Shown one piece after another: positions 22,385 to 34,970 of a DNA stretch of 64,000 bases. Location of the stretch: contig NC_072893.1 in NCBI RefSeq assembly GCF_027943255.1, forward strand, positions 92,945,784 through 93,009,783, read 5' to 3'. The position numbers were made by a program, and so were the translations under genes. Under the pieces are notes generated by a model that had not been told where the DNA came from, did no database searches, and saw nothing but the letters and a program-made list of their open reading frames with translations. The stretch's first letter is position 1; each line of letters begins with the position of its first letter. Origin of the DNA: Anastrepha obliqua (Eukaryota; Arthropoda; Insecta; Diptera; Tephritidae).

Positions 22385-25300
22385 GTAATTACGAGTACTT
22401 TGGAATACAGACCCAGAGGTTAAAGCATTTGAAAGAGGTTTAATATAGTTTTTTAGCGAACGGTTAATGTGCATGAGAAGAGTTTTAAAATTTGTCTTAC
22501 CCAATTGAAGAATTGCATATGTACATATATGCAAGTATGCCTACTATTAGAACAAAATATGACCACATGGTGCTGCTCATTTGAAAAATACAGACTGAAA
22601 TAGTAATATAAAATATGGCAAGCTGTAAATGCAGGCATAAGAAATGAAACGATAGGCCAGGCCGAGGTAGCGAATTGTTTTGCGCCTTCCAACCAAACCT
22701 AATCCAATCCATTTTCCTCACTGATTTGTGGCACACACTCGCCTCCAATGACAACAGCCACTAACTCAATGCGACGCTGACGTTGCATGCAAAGAAACAA
22801 CATTTGGGGAGATTTTCATATGGCAACTCATAAATATTGCAACGGTCGACAGTGTCAAAATGAATCGGTGGCAGCGGCGCCGTCGATTAATTTTGCAATT
22901 TTTGTAGCCCAATTGCCCAAGCCGTGATAGCGTTGAGGCAGCAGCAATGAGTTGCATTAAGCAAACATAAAATTACATAAAAGCAACAAAAAAGAGCTTC
23001 AAAGCGCGAGTGGCCCTTACTGCGCACAAAGTGAAATAAACACGCGTTGCAAACAAAAACGGCAACACTAAAATAAAACGAATGTGGCTAAAAAAATCGG
23101 CCATACAACATGCCACCACATTGGTACGAGGAGTAGGTATCTATCGTGGAGTAGGCATTAAGCCTGCAGCTGTTGGCTAGCTGGATGTTGTGCAGCCATC
23201 AAATTTGGGGGGCAAAAAGCGGAAGGTGCGCCGCCGAACAATAAACACTGACGTGACATGGCAAATGTCGTTAAGATTACATTTCAGTTTGGCAGTTGGC
23301 GTTGCAAGTCACCATTGAAGCTTGATTTGCTTGCATGAGTGTACTTGTACACGTATCTAAGTGTGTGTGTACAAGAATATGTGCGCATGCGCAGACGACA
23401 AAAGACCATTGGGTATTGTAATAGCGGTAGAAATGAAGTCAAATCGCGGCAACAACAATGAAATGCAATATTCCTCGGAAATTACGCAAAGTAATGTAAA
23501 ATTTTAAAATGAGTATGAAAATTGAGCCCGAACGACGAAATCAGTAGTGTCATACGCCTACATACATTTATATGTAGCTTAGAAGTACTCATATTAAAAG
23601 CGTCTACATACAATAGTTTGCGTGTGAGGAGAACCAGAAATCATCAAATTTCCATCAAAGCACGTCGAGGAGGCCGCAGATAGGAAATCACGGCTGCCAT
23701 GTGGCGCGTATTTGGGTTAACAACTTTGCGAAATTTCTAAAGAAAACACAAAAGCCGCCATCATAAAAAAGCAATTGGCGGCAGAAAATAAATAAGCAAA
23801 TACAAACAATAACGAAACATGGGAGTGGCAACGCACATACGTGTACGCATTCGAGTGCGGTAAGCACCCAAAAAATTCGCAGATCTCAACTGTCAAGTAC
23901 AAGTTCGAAAGTGATTTATTTTTTTTTTTAGGAAAAAATAACCAAATTTCACAATAAATTGAAAACAGGCAAAAATAAATCTCTGCAACCGAGATTAATA
24001 AATGTAGTTTCATACGTTCATACATATGTATGTATCTATATGGCTGCCTCTGAGCTCACTCAACTACCTGTCATGAAAAGCGCCTTAGTGGCAGTACAAC
24101 AACCCGTTGATGCTACACCGCAGTCAAGCAAAACACAAAAACGAAAACAAAACTAATCATATTCAGCTCCATCCAACACATAGGCGCATATGTGTGTGTA
24201 TATGTGCACACGTAACTACCCTGCAGGCACTTACGGCCTGAATTAATGAAACAAATGTCTGGTTCAGAACTAGTACCATTTCGCATATTGCGAAATATTT
24301 CACCTCAATCATGTGGTGACGAGCGGTATTTGGTCTCCTTTGCAGAACTATGGCATCGAATGAGTATACCAAAACTGTTAACGGGTTCAACCCATGGGGG
24401 TACACATTTTTTTGTTAGTCAAATTAAGTTTTCGCATTTGTGATTAAGGTTGTTTCGCAAAATAGAAAATAAGTATCCATCTGAGCCAAATATCGGGCAA
24501 TTGAAATAAAATTTCAGGAGTAAATTTTTCGCTAAACATATTGACCTATTATTCTCCGTTATAGTGGGTCTTCTTGACCATTCATTCAGCCCTGGCCCTT
24601 AAAAAGAAGTTAGAGGGTTAAAAAATATTACATAAAATTTTCCTTGAAAAATTTCACAATTTCTCTCACAAAATCTGTAAATAACAAGCGCCAAAAAATT
24701 AAAAAAAGAATACCTTTGTATGTTATGAAGCGAAAAAAAGTGCACTAGAAGTGGTTATAAAGTTATTAGAAGCGCACCAGTCCGTTGGTAGTTAATTTCG
24801 CTGTAGCGTAGAAACAATGCTTTATTTACACAAACACTCGTTTCTACAAGTAGATATGTACCTTCACGTGTATAATGCTTTCCGCCCCATCATCATCAAC
24901 CAGTCGCTTGAACTCAAAACGCATGCGACCCATTTCATTTCACTTGCCAATTTATTTCTTTTCCTTCGTGTGTACAAAAGCAGTTACGCATTGAAGTTCG
25001 TCCAATTTTGCTTTTCTCACAGTATTGCGCCTCATTTTTGCTCAAAAGTACTCACTTTGTTGTACCTTCTACCTTTGAGACAGCAGCAACGAATGCAATA
25101 GCAAATAAAATAGCAACATCAATAACAACATGTTGTAATAACTTTTTAATAATAAAGAGTCAACCAAAGCAAAAAGCAACAAATCCAGCCATTTAACAAA
25201 GCAACAACAAAAATACAACTGACCATCAAATAACGCATGAAAAGACAGAATAAAAACAACAGAAGACAAAGTTAAGTGACAGTGGGATGGAATGCAAAAT

Positions 25301-28300
25301 AAAGGAAAATAAACATTTTTAATTGTAAATGAGTTCAAATAATAAAAAAATTAGTTCAAAAAAGCTTGAAACGATACGAATATAGGAATACTCACAATCA
25401 AAGTTATGTGTATGTTTGGTTAATGTTTAAATTACTTTGTTGTATGAATGTTTACATTAAGAAAGGTAAAAAATATAGCGTTTTCAATGTATTTAAAATT
25501 AAAAACATTTTCTGTTTACGTACAATAAATAAAATAATTATGTTCTGAAATTTGTATTAGCTGAAATTCGATCAACCCTTGTAATCACCGGAAGTGTGCT
25601 TGCAACGATAGATTCTGTGAAGCCTATTTTTCACAACGAAGTTTCGGAGCTTATATGTCCTAATTCGAGTATGGGCATTTTCGATTATTACTATGGTCAA
25701 ATTTTTAGTTAGATGGAAAAATTATGATATAAATTGTTATACCTATTCAGCTAGTGATTCTCGCTGGATGTTGCTCTTGCGATTGTTGTTGTTGTAACAG
25801 CTTAAATTATTTCTTATAATTATTTTTTTTAAATGGAGTGAAGATTTTTTACCAGACATGTGACAATATCTGGCTACCTTTCTATGAAAGCCGTTTGCAT
25901 CAATAGAATTTTCAAACCACTTACTTTCATTCATAAAGGTATGGTCCTAGTTTTTAAGGCTAGAATTTCAGCCTTTTTAAAGTTTTAAACCGTACAAATA
26001 GATCCTTTAATATAAATACGCCCGACCTTATTCTTTTTTCAAATAAACTTTTTTTCAACTAAAAAAATGACCGCAACAGAAGGTTGTAATATTGATAAAA
26101 CAAAACTTCTGTCCGGTTATTAGCTACTGACTTTACCTATCTTGCAACTTTTCTTTTCCCACAACCAATATTTTAAGGCTAGCACACATAGAGCGCTGGC
26201 CGTCGCCACTCGTTAATCAAATAAGAGCTTAGTCACGTTGAGCTCGACGTAGAGTGTATGTGGAATAGAGGAAAAATCTAAAATCATATGCTTCCTCCAC
26301 TTATTTATTTAGGTTATACGAGTGGTATACAAGAGGGGTGACAATTAAATTCAAGTATTTGGTTATATAAATAGTAACTCAGGAACCTGCAAAGGCGGCA
26401 TAATTTCCATGAGACGGGTAGTCACTGGAGAAAAACACTGGATATTGTAATATAACACGAGACCCGCAAAAACTTAGTAGTGACAGAAGTTGGAATTGAG
26501 GGAGTCTATTGAGTGCCGATAGTAAAATTTTGTTCGAAATTTAATTTGCTTGAGTTTTGTTTATATTTTTCCAAATATCAATTTAAATATTTTATCCACT
26601 TTTACTTCCATCTGGCTTCAGTGTACACTGCCAAATGACGAAAGCCCCAGCAGAGTAAAGGGCTACTTAGCAACAACGTCGATCCGCACCCTACAATTCA
26701 ATCATAATGAAATTTATTGTGGCAACATGTAAGCATAATAACTACAACAAGAATCGAAAGCAAATCGAAAGCATCAAAGGACAACAAAAAATATAAATGA
26801 GTACGTATGTGTGCACTTTCGACAACGAGAACAAATGAGCGAAAGTTCAGTGCACTACACGCGTAAGCACTTTAATGCCAACAACAAAGAAACAGCAACG
26901 GAATTACAACAATAATGAGCTTTTATTTGATGAATTGTGCGCCTGCCTGACTGGTTCGTCATCCACTGCAACGCCTGATTATGTTGCGTTGTCGATTGTT
27001 GATGTTTGCATGGTGACGACTTATTTCAGCATTGCTGATAGCTGAGCAGGGCAAGCCAACAACAATTGGCAGCAGCAATGTGCCACAATGCGTACGACTG
27101 CAAGAAAGCAAGAAAAAGTGAAGCGAAGTGCAATCTTGACTTCTTGTCGTTGAAGTGAAGGAATTTCTGTTGTTGTCGCCGCCACATTGTTGTTACGCGC
27201 GCGCGCCCTGTAGTCTTGTTGCAGAATTCTGTGATTGCTATGTTTGCTTGCTACGCGTTCACCGTTCACCATTGATGCATTGATGTCAAAAAGTGTACGC
27301 AAAAATTTAAATGAGCTCATCTTACGACGCACTACTGAGAAATTGACAATTTCGCAGAGCTTTCGTGTTTCGTTCGTGGTTGTGACTGCAATTTTTTGTT
27401 GCCACTACTTTATCACAGCAATGTTGTTGCTGTTTAAATTGATGTTCGCTCTTTTAAGTGACATTAAATTAGGCATCTCGTTGTTTGTTGCTTGACAGCC
27501 ACTGGTTTGGATTGCTGTCGGCCGCCGGCCGTTGGTGTTGATGCTGCTTTGCCTGATTGGCTGCTGTTTGTTAGCATTCGCTACTGTCATCGCTTCACCA
27601 TTCCGCAATTCCAGTTTGAAACTTCACTGATGTGTTGCTGATGCGTCAGAGCGTGTTATCATTGACAGCTCGTCGTGTTGGGAGCTGAGGTGGTTGGCAA
27701 CGTGTTTGCAACACTTGGCTGCAACAAGAGCAGTCTCCACCCTTTTGCCTGCAGCGTGAAGTAGCTCTGGTTAATTCTTAATGATTATTGATTTGAGAAA
27801 ATGTTGTACCATTTTTTTGGGGGGAAACGCCAAAAGAGGTTATAAGGCGATTCAAAGGAGGCACCGAACAAATTGGAAGTACTAATTGGAGGAAAAGTTT
27901 ATTAAGGAGAAATTTGCAAATAAGGCGGTACCAAATACCACTAATTGTTGATAATTTTTGCTTTTCATTCAGAGAAGTTTGTTAAAAATAATGAAAATAT
28001 GAGCAGCGATCCAATTAATGGTTAAAAATAATAACTAGTAAGTTCGTGGTAAGCTAGTTTTGATAAACTATAATTTAATTTGCTTAATTTACGAAAATAT
28101 TAATTATTTTTCAAAATATGTTAAGAGTTGATTTATACAAGCCAATAGTATCGCAAGACCGCTATAAACTGTATGCACGGCCTCGTGTAAATAAATGGCC
28201 TATTAGGTGGTCACAATCTCAATTTTGTAAAGAAAGCCAATTTTTAAACTTAATAACTTTATAAAAATGTAAGACCATTTTCTTTATTTTTATATATGGC

Positions 28301-29059
28301 ATTAAGAAAATGTTTAGCGAAATTTTTATGATACAATTTTGGCCTTTCTTCTTCTCCTCATTTCTATATGTTCATATTTATACGACATTTCTTTTGACTG
28401 AATGACAACTGAATCCATTTAGCATTCCACTCACTCGCGCTGGCTTACGAGTAACACTCCTCACTGATTCATTTCTGCGCGTACTCACACTGAATGGACG
28501 CCTCTTAGTTAATTTTTTTTTCTTTCATTCACTTGATTTTTTAGTAAAAAGCCACAATGTAAAGTGCATGAACCTCATTCGCACCACAATATGCAACATT
28601 CACTTTCTGACAGGTACTGTTTGTATAGGCATTTTAGAGATATGAATGTCAGAAATTTATATGCAACTGTTTGAAAGGACATCCAAACTAGAGTTCCAGA
28701 TACCCAGCTAACGAGCAGTGCGAATAACTCGAAACCCATTCATTGCTCAACTGCTCAAATGCTTGTTCGAAATTTTCATGCTTTTGAACAATTTGAGCAG
28801 CTAATGGATTCCGCCCTTAACTAAATTCAGTTTTTTTTAATACAAATTTATTATAACGTTTTTGTTCTTTATAAGATAATAGTTAAAAAAAAATGGAAAT
28901 TCTTAAAAAAATTCCAACAACGTGCCGAAAATCCAATTTACATTATTTGTGAAATGTTTCAGTTCAACTTATGTCGTTTGATCTTTTGATTTCAGACGCT
29001 GTGAAATCTTAACATCGTGACAATAGCAGTTTTTTCTTTGAATGGGCTTACTTTGCAAT
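22385..29059. other. Long gene-free stretch
   Basis: 6.7 kb without a supported exon or transposon. The parts 22740-23340 and 26940-27760 are GC-richer and unique with CAA/TTG-type repeats typical of fly introns and enhancers. No function can be assigned. An imperfect hairpin near 28745-28805 (CTGCTCAAATGCTTGTTC and a partial complement) may be subterminal sequence of the neighbouring hAT relic. Confidence 0.45.
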
Positions 29060-29330
29060 ACTTATAACATGAGAACTACCGAACATCGATTTTTCAAGCC
29101 GACCCGAACCAATATGACCTAGCAAGCGGCACCGTCTAATCAGTATAGAACTGACCTGCAGCACTGAAGAATGGCTCACTAAACGCACTCGACGACGAGG
29201 CGCAGATAAATATTTTGCAGCAATTTTTTCAAGAGAAAATATGAGCTGTATTCAAGAATTTAACACTTTGTTGCCAGCAGATATTCATTGAGATAAGTGT
29301 CCAATTTGTTATTATACTTAATGAAAAAAT
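29060..29330 (-). pseudogene. hAT-family transposase C-terminal remnant, minus strand
   Basis: Reading the minus strand, LDTYLNEYLLA (about 29310-29280) is followed by FSLEKIAAKYLSAP (about 29235-29195). After a one-base frame change come FSEPFFSAAGQFYTD, then the equivalent of RRxRL after a stop, and RLEKSMF near 29090. This is the order of blocks in the hAT C-terminal dimerisation domain (LxKLAxKYLSxPxTSxPSERLFSxAG). Stops and frame changes show it is dead. Upstream on the minus strand there is no DDE-region coding sequence, so the copy is internally deleted or truncated. A patch of GCCGAA repeats at about 29403-29465 may be its subterminal region. Confidence 0.65.
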
Positions 29331-29402
29331 ATTTCTTTCGTAATATGTATTATGGCAAATCCTATAGCTTTAATTCCCAAAGGATGTTTAAGAAAGAAAT
29401 GT

Positions 29403-29475
29403 TCGGCAAAAGTTCGACTTTTATTGCCGAAGCCGAATCGAAACCGAAGAAAACTTTTGCAGCTGAAGCCGAGAC
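29403..29475. repeat. GCCGAA-type short direct-repeat patch
   Basis: Repeated TTCGGC / GCCGAAGCCGAA / CCGAAG units occur within about 70 bases, and a weaker patch of the same kind occurs at 30430-30500. Short subterminal repeats of this sort are common in hAT elements; the link to the hAT remnant at 29060-29330 is inference. Confidence 0.4.
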
Positions 29476-29530
29476 CTTCCTCTCTACAGGTGCAATAAAA
29501 ACAACGGGATTACTTTCTTAAGCCGGATTC

Positions 29531-32500
29531 CGAAATTGAGGGAATGAGGAAATTCGAGAATTCATACTATTATTACTACTTGACCTTCTGTGCGTTTGCT
29601 ACTAATTATATATGTCATATTTCTTCTTTTTCTTCACCTCGTTTCGTTAACTAGCCTCAATTTTTGCACCTATACCGATATATTTTTTTTTGCGCCAATT
29701 CTAATCAAATTATCTGTTGGGGCCACTTCTCGTATGTCACTTTGTCGGCGACTTTACTCAGCCATTTCAATGTTGTTGTAGTCAGCAGCTTCCTCTGTGC
29801 GAGTACAAATCTATAAAACTCATGAATGAACGAATAACTGGCGGCACGACACACAAGAAGATTAAGAGACTTCAATGGTAACATTAGACTCAGCAATGGG
29901 TGAATGAATTAAAACATAATACAACGTTTTTTATTAGTTCGCCGGAATTCAATCGAAAGGCATTCAAACGGAGGTATTGAAGAAGATTTAGCGACTCAGT
30001 AAGGGAAACATAATTTCGCAACTTCCGGTCACATGTCAAAGCGCCTCTTGGCCTCTAAAGTTTACAAATTTCACAACAAAAATAAAAAAAAAAATGTTTG
30101 TGGAATTATTTTCAAATGATACAAATTAAATAAATCACAGTAAAAAATAGGTGTTTTTTTAGGGGATTACGATGTATCTGTCAAACCCATACTTTTGTTT
30201 AATAGTTCGTTACGCGAAATTTGTGCTCAAAATCAGTGTTTGGTAGAAGTTTTCACAAAGAACTTCACCTAGTTTATGGCATACTTATTTCCGGTTCAGA
30301 GGAAGAAGAGTAATACACTTTTTGAAGCTGTGTGCCTACCAGAGGAATTAGTTTCCAATACTGGTGAGCGGTAGAGGCGAATGATTAGCGCGTTTTATGT
30401 ATATTGAATAAATTTCAACGATTGAGGCAGTTACAGCGAAACCCGAACAGTTTGACGACTTGAAGCCGAAATTCGGCAGTTCGGCCAATAAAAATGATCG
30501 ACCGGATGGCCTGAAATTATTTATAAATACTAAGACCTTAAAATTTTCATGCAAATAAAGACAGAATATTGGACATTTCATTGATTTGTTTCCTTTTTAT
30601 TTAAAAAGAAATTTAGACCCAGACAAAATCGGTTTAAATAAATTAAAATCAAACAAAAATAAGGCAATTTCCAGCCCCAATACCGTTGATGCTTATGAAA
30701 AAAGTAGCAATGAGTCCCTGTCGCACAGCATCACAATTTATTGCGATGTTGATGGATGTCGGAGCGAATGCTTGCATGAATGAATAAGCGCTTGGCAAAG
30801 CACAGTCGAGCACACGTTCAAAGCGCGTTTAAATGACGAACAAGTAGTAAAAACATATTGAAATACAAAGAACAAAAAACAAACAAGCATCACAAATTTT
30901 CAAGAGCCATAAAAAATGAAATAATTTTGATGGCATAAAAACTTTTCAGCCACATGCATACATATCTACATATGCACATATGTATGTATGTATGGTCTTA
31001 TTATATTGCTATTTTTGAAAGAAAAAATGCAATTGTATTTGCCAAACACGAATGGCAGGCAGGCAGTTCGCCACGCAGAGGGTCGAACTGAGCTCGGACT
31101 GGCAATTGTTATTTTGTGAATTAAGCGAAGCTGAAGCCGTGCGCTGACGCATGCAATAAATTGCAAATAATTGTGGCAACACGCTGTTGAAATTGCAAAG
31201 CCGAAAGACACTTTGAACCGAACGAGCAGTATTTAATAAAAACTGACAACAAAAGCTATTGGAAACGCAAATGTGCCGCGTCTCGCCAGCAGCCACAAAT
31301 GCAAAAATTCATATCCATACATATACATGCGCGCATTGCATTCTTGTTGACTCACTTACCAGCGATGATGGCGGCGGCAGCGAGAAGTCATCTGACAGAC
31401 AGCCAACGCGGCCTACATGCCACCATCAAACGATCATTCGTAGCGATCAGCCGGTCAGCGCGGCAGCTCGACAATTGTACGCTACAAAAGCAGCAATTGC
31501 CAGCGGCCACGGCTGAATTCTATTGATTTGACATCAATTAAAAGAGTGCAACATAGCCTGTTGCCAATTTTTTATTTTTCGTATAGATATACATATATGC
31601 ACAATTATTTATTATGATTGTTGTTGGTTGTGCCATTGCCACCGCTGGTGTGTTAGATGTGTAAGTATTGCTGGTGGCAAATTTTCACGTACAAATGTAC
31701 GCCTCTGGTGGACAATGTTGCTGCAAATGTGCAAAGGAGCAAAATTTCAAGAATCACAACAACGGTACACAAACACAATTGGTATTTTATATACACACAC
31801 AGACATTAGACCTGTCAACCACTTCACTATACTCTATGTGCTCCATCACTCCTCTCTGGTTTTACATTAGTCGCTAAATGCCAGAAAAAGCGGCAACTTA
31901 ACAAATCAACAACATATCAAATGCAACACAGCAATTAATTTTTGGTTGAGTGTATATGCATACATATGTATGTGAGTGTGGGTATGGTCACACGTGCCAG
32001 GTGTTTGGTGCTTGGTGAAGTGTTAAATTTTTTAGTCTAATAAATATTCAAAGTTGGCTGGAGGTGGCACATGAATGGTTAAAGAAGCGAGATGCAGAAA
32101 GAAGCTCACGAGATTAAATCATTTGGACATTTGTGACTATTCAAGGTGGATATTCTGATAAGAGTCAAAAACTGAATAAGCAAACTGCAAATTCTTCGGG
32201 TTTGATGATCAAACAAATTATCATACTCGTTTATTTGGGCTACACCACAATTGCAGAAAACACCAATGCCATTTAAGTGCTTAAAATTCGAAGCCTTCCG
32301 AGTTTTACAGCTACGATGGGGAAAATCTCCTTTCATCACTGCGGATCCAAATAAATATTTACGCTGTAACACTTGGCCTCGGCATAACAGATTTTAATAT
32401 GTAACAACAGAGGTATTTTCTTATCGAAAACCAAAGGAACGCAACATCGAGGAGTTAACACCAACTTGAAACTATAATTTTTGAAGACCTCTCGACTCCA

Positions 32501-34514
32501 ATCCTTCAATCCTTTTGACTTTTACACCTGCTCTCCTCAAAAATCGTTTGTAAGAATGCGCAGGTCACAAAAAACCTTACTCGAAAGATTAGCATCAAAA
32601 TACAAAAAACCTTATGCAAATAGGAGCATTCTTTTAATAGTTATTAGCCAACATACTTGTAAAGAATACAAAAATGGCGCCATGCGCAAACCACTACTTT
32701 GCTGAAGGCGAATTTGACCGCTGTTTGGAGTGACTTTGGCACAAAAGATAAACAAACCTTTGTGTGCAAAGTAACTTGGTTGTGAATTAAACAGTGAATG
32801 TTTTGATATTTAGACTTAACAAAACAATTCAAATGAAGGGTCCCGTGTTAAATTGCGAAATTTTTTTAAGGAATGACAATAAAGCGTCCAAATGCGATGT
32901 TTATATAACCGAGCAGCTTATGCACTTTCTTATATTACATACACCTACTTTATAGAGCATTTTAGCTTTTCCATTACAATACATAGTTTAACGCACATTC
33001 TATGAAATTTCTCAATTTATAGTATCATCCACAAACTTTTCGATGTCTTTTTAATTTGAATTTTTGCTCCACTCCCTTTTTAGACATAAATTCGTCACAA
33101 AATATAAAGTCACCTATAATAAAAACCGTTAAGCGACAAGTAACATGGAAAATGACGATGGGAAAGAGTGTGAAAAAAGGCTTAAGTGGGAACGCCCACA
33201 TTGTCTAGCTGGCGACAGTAGTGAGCGGAATAGCTAGGCGCAGGCAAAGCCGCAGGTGTTGCATGTTGCTATAAGTTGTACTCTAAGATGGGCGCAGGAT
33301 ATGATACGAGTATGCACGAATATACAATTCGCATGTTTGGAAGTAATAAAAGTATCAGAATGTGATGAGGGAAAGGTGGAATTGGGAAGGAGTATTTTTG
33401 CAAAGCTGTCCACCAAGTTGAAGTAAATAAATGTAGCAAATAATGCTTCTTGCTGTTACTGTGCGCTACTAATAAATGATTGTAAAATAGGAAAAGATGC
33501 AGTGCTGCTATTTGCTGGAGTTTTTAATAGTAATAAGCAGTCCAGTAACTCATATTTGGACGGACGTTTTTATGATGATGTTACTTTGAGGTCAACTATG
33601 TCCCGACTTGAGCTCAAGTTGCAGTCGTTCTTTACAGATTTTTATGCGGTATGCATATTTGGTTTACAAATAGGAAGTAAACTGTCCTACATTAGCAGAT
33701 GAGCTGGGGATAGAAAATGTGAAGAGAAAAAATATGTACATACATAATTTTGGCTTAAAAAGAGGTGCACCTTTCAAATGGAATTTATTTTTGACACATT
33801 TGGCAAACAAATTATAACTCATATTAAAAATTGCTGCTTTTCTTAAATATTCAACATTTTTTTTTTATTTATATTGAAGTGGCAATATGTTAATGTTGCT
33901 CATACACTGCAAGTCTTCTCATTTATTTTTTGTTTCAAAGTTGCATAAAACATTCCACAATTCTTTAGAATTGCTTCTTGTAAAAAATAGTGGAAGTAGA
34001 AGGTAAAAGAGTAGCATTAAAATGACTTTAGAAAAAGGCGCAAACAAATTGTACAGCCACCACACAACTGGACAAAGTAAGTCCCTATTCGCAAAGCACA
34101 ACGTAGTAACCTAATAAGATTTAAGCAGCTAGTCAACCTATGTAAAAAACATAGTAGAGCTTAACCATAGGTGAATTAATAATTTGTGATTGGCTTTGAT
34201 GAAAAATTGGGGAAAAAATTACTAATTTTAAATCGCTTGTTTATATTTGTTGACTTTATATTCCCTTAAAAGAGAGCAGCACCGAGTTGTTGAGTAGAAT
34301 TGTTCTCACTTCGTTGGCCATGTTTGTTTTTTTTTTTTTTTGAAATTGGCCATCTTTACGATTATAAGGTCTGTCAACAGAGAGCATGCAAATGTCGTAA
34401 AAAAAACAAAGTACCTAAATATAAATATATAAAAAGTAAAGTACCTTAATATAAATACAATAATTTTTGTTTAATAAGTTTCTCTAAAATTGGAAAATTT
34501 TCATGCACATACAC
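29531..34514. other. Gene-free stretch
   Basis: No exon or transposon supported. A GC-richer piece at 31345-31520 ends on the minus strand in a consensus donor (CTG then GTAAGT, complement of 31352-31360), but no full coding frame with an acceptor could be assembled. Everything else is AT-rich. Confidence 0.45.
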
Positions 34515-34516
34515 TA

Positions 34517-34968
34517 GGGCGGGTCGATTTAAAAATCGCTCATTGCTCTGTGAAAATCGCATTTTAGGGATCAAAATAAGAAACTTTGCCGAAGGAAGCA
34601 TACCTCTAAAACGAATTTTGATGTCCCCAATTTGGGTCGAACGAAAAATCCCACTTTGACCTATTTAGGGTGCCCCAATCGAGTCCAAATGTATGACCGA
34701 CCCCCACTAACTTTGGACGGCCGATTCACCCATGCCAGTGGCACACCCTCTGGAACTCCCCTGGCGGGTTCCCCATACAATCATTTCAAAATATCACCAT
34801 TTTTGGCCTTTACATGAGAAAAGAAACTAAAAAGTTCGACTCAACTTGGGGGACATCAGAATTCGTTTTAGAGGTATGGTTCCTTAAAGTTTCTTATTTT
34901 GATCCCTAGAATATGATTTTCACAGAGCAATGGGCGATTTTTTTGCCTCCCTACAAATCGACCCGGCC
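34517..34968. mobile_element. Foldback MITE (452 bp), TA-flanked, with about 130-bp terminal inverted repeats
   Basis: The left arm starts GGGCGGGTCGATTT after TA (34515-34516). The right arm ends AAATCGACCCGGCC before TA (34969-34970). The arms align as inverted repeats over roughly 130 bases, including TGCTCTGTGAAAATC, GGGATCAAAATAAGAAACTT and CATACCTCTAAAACGAATT. The central part (34640-34840) is GC-richer and unique to the element, with no protein motif. The TA target suggests Tc1/mariner-type mobilisation. The same 10-base start (TAGGGCGGGT) appears at 38645. Confidence 0.85.
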
Positions 34969-34970
34969 TA

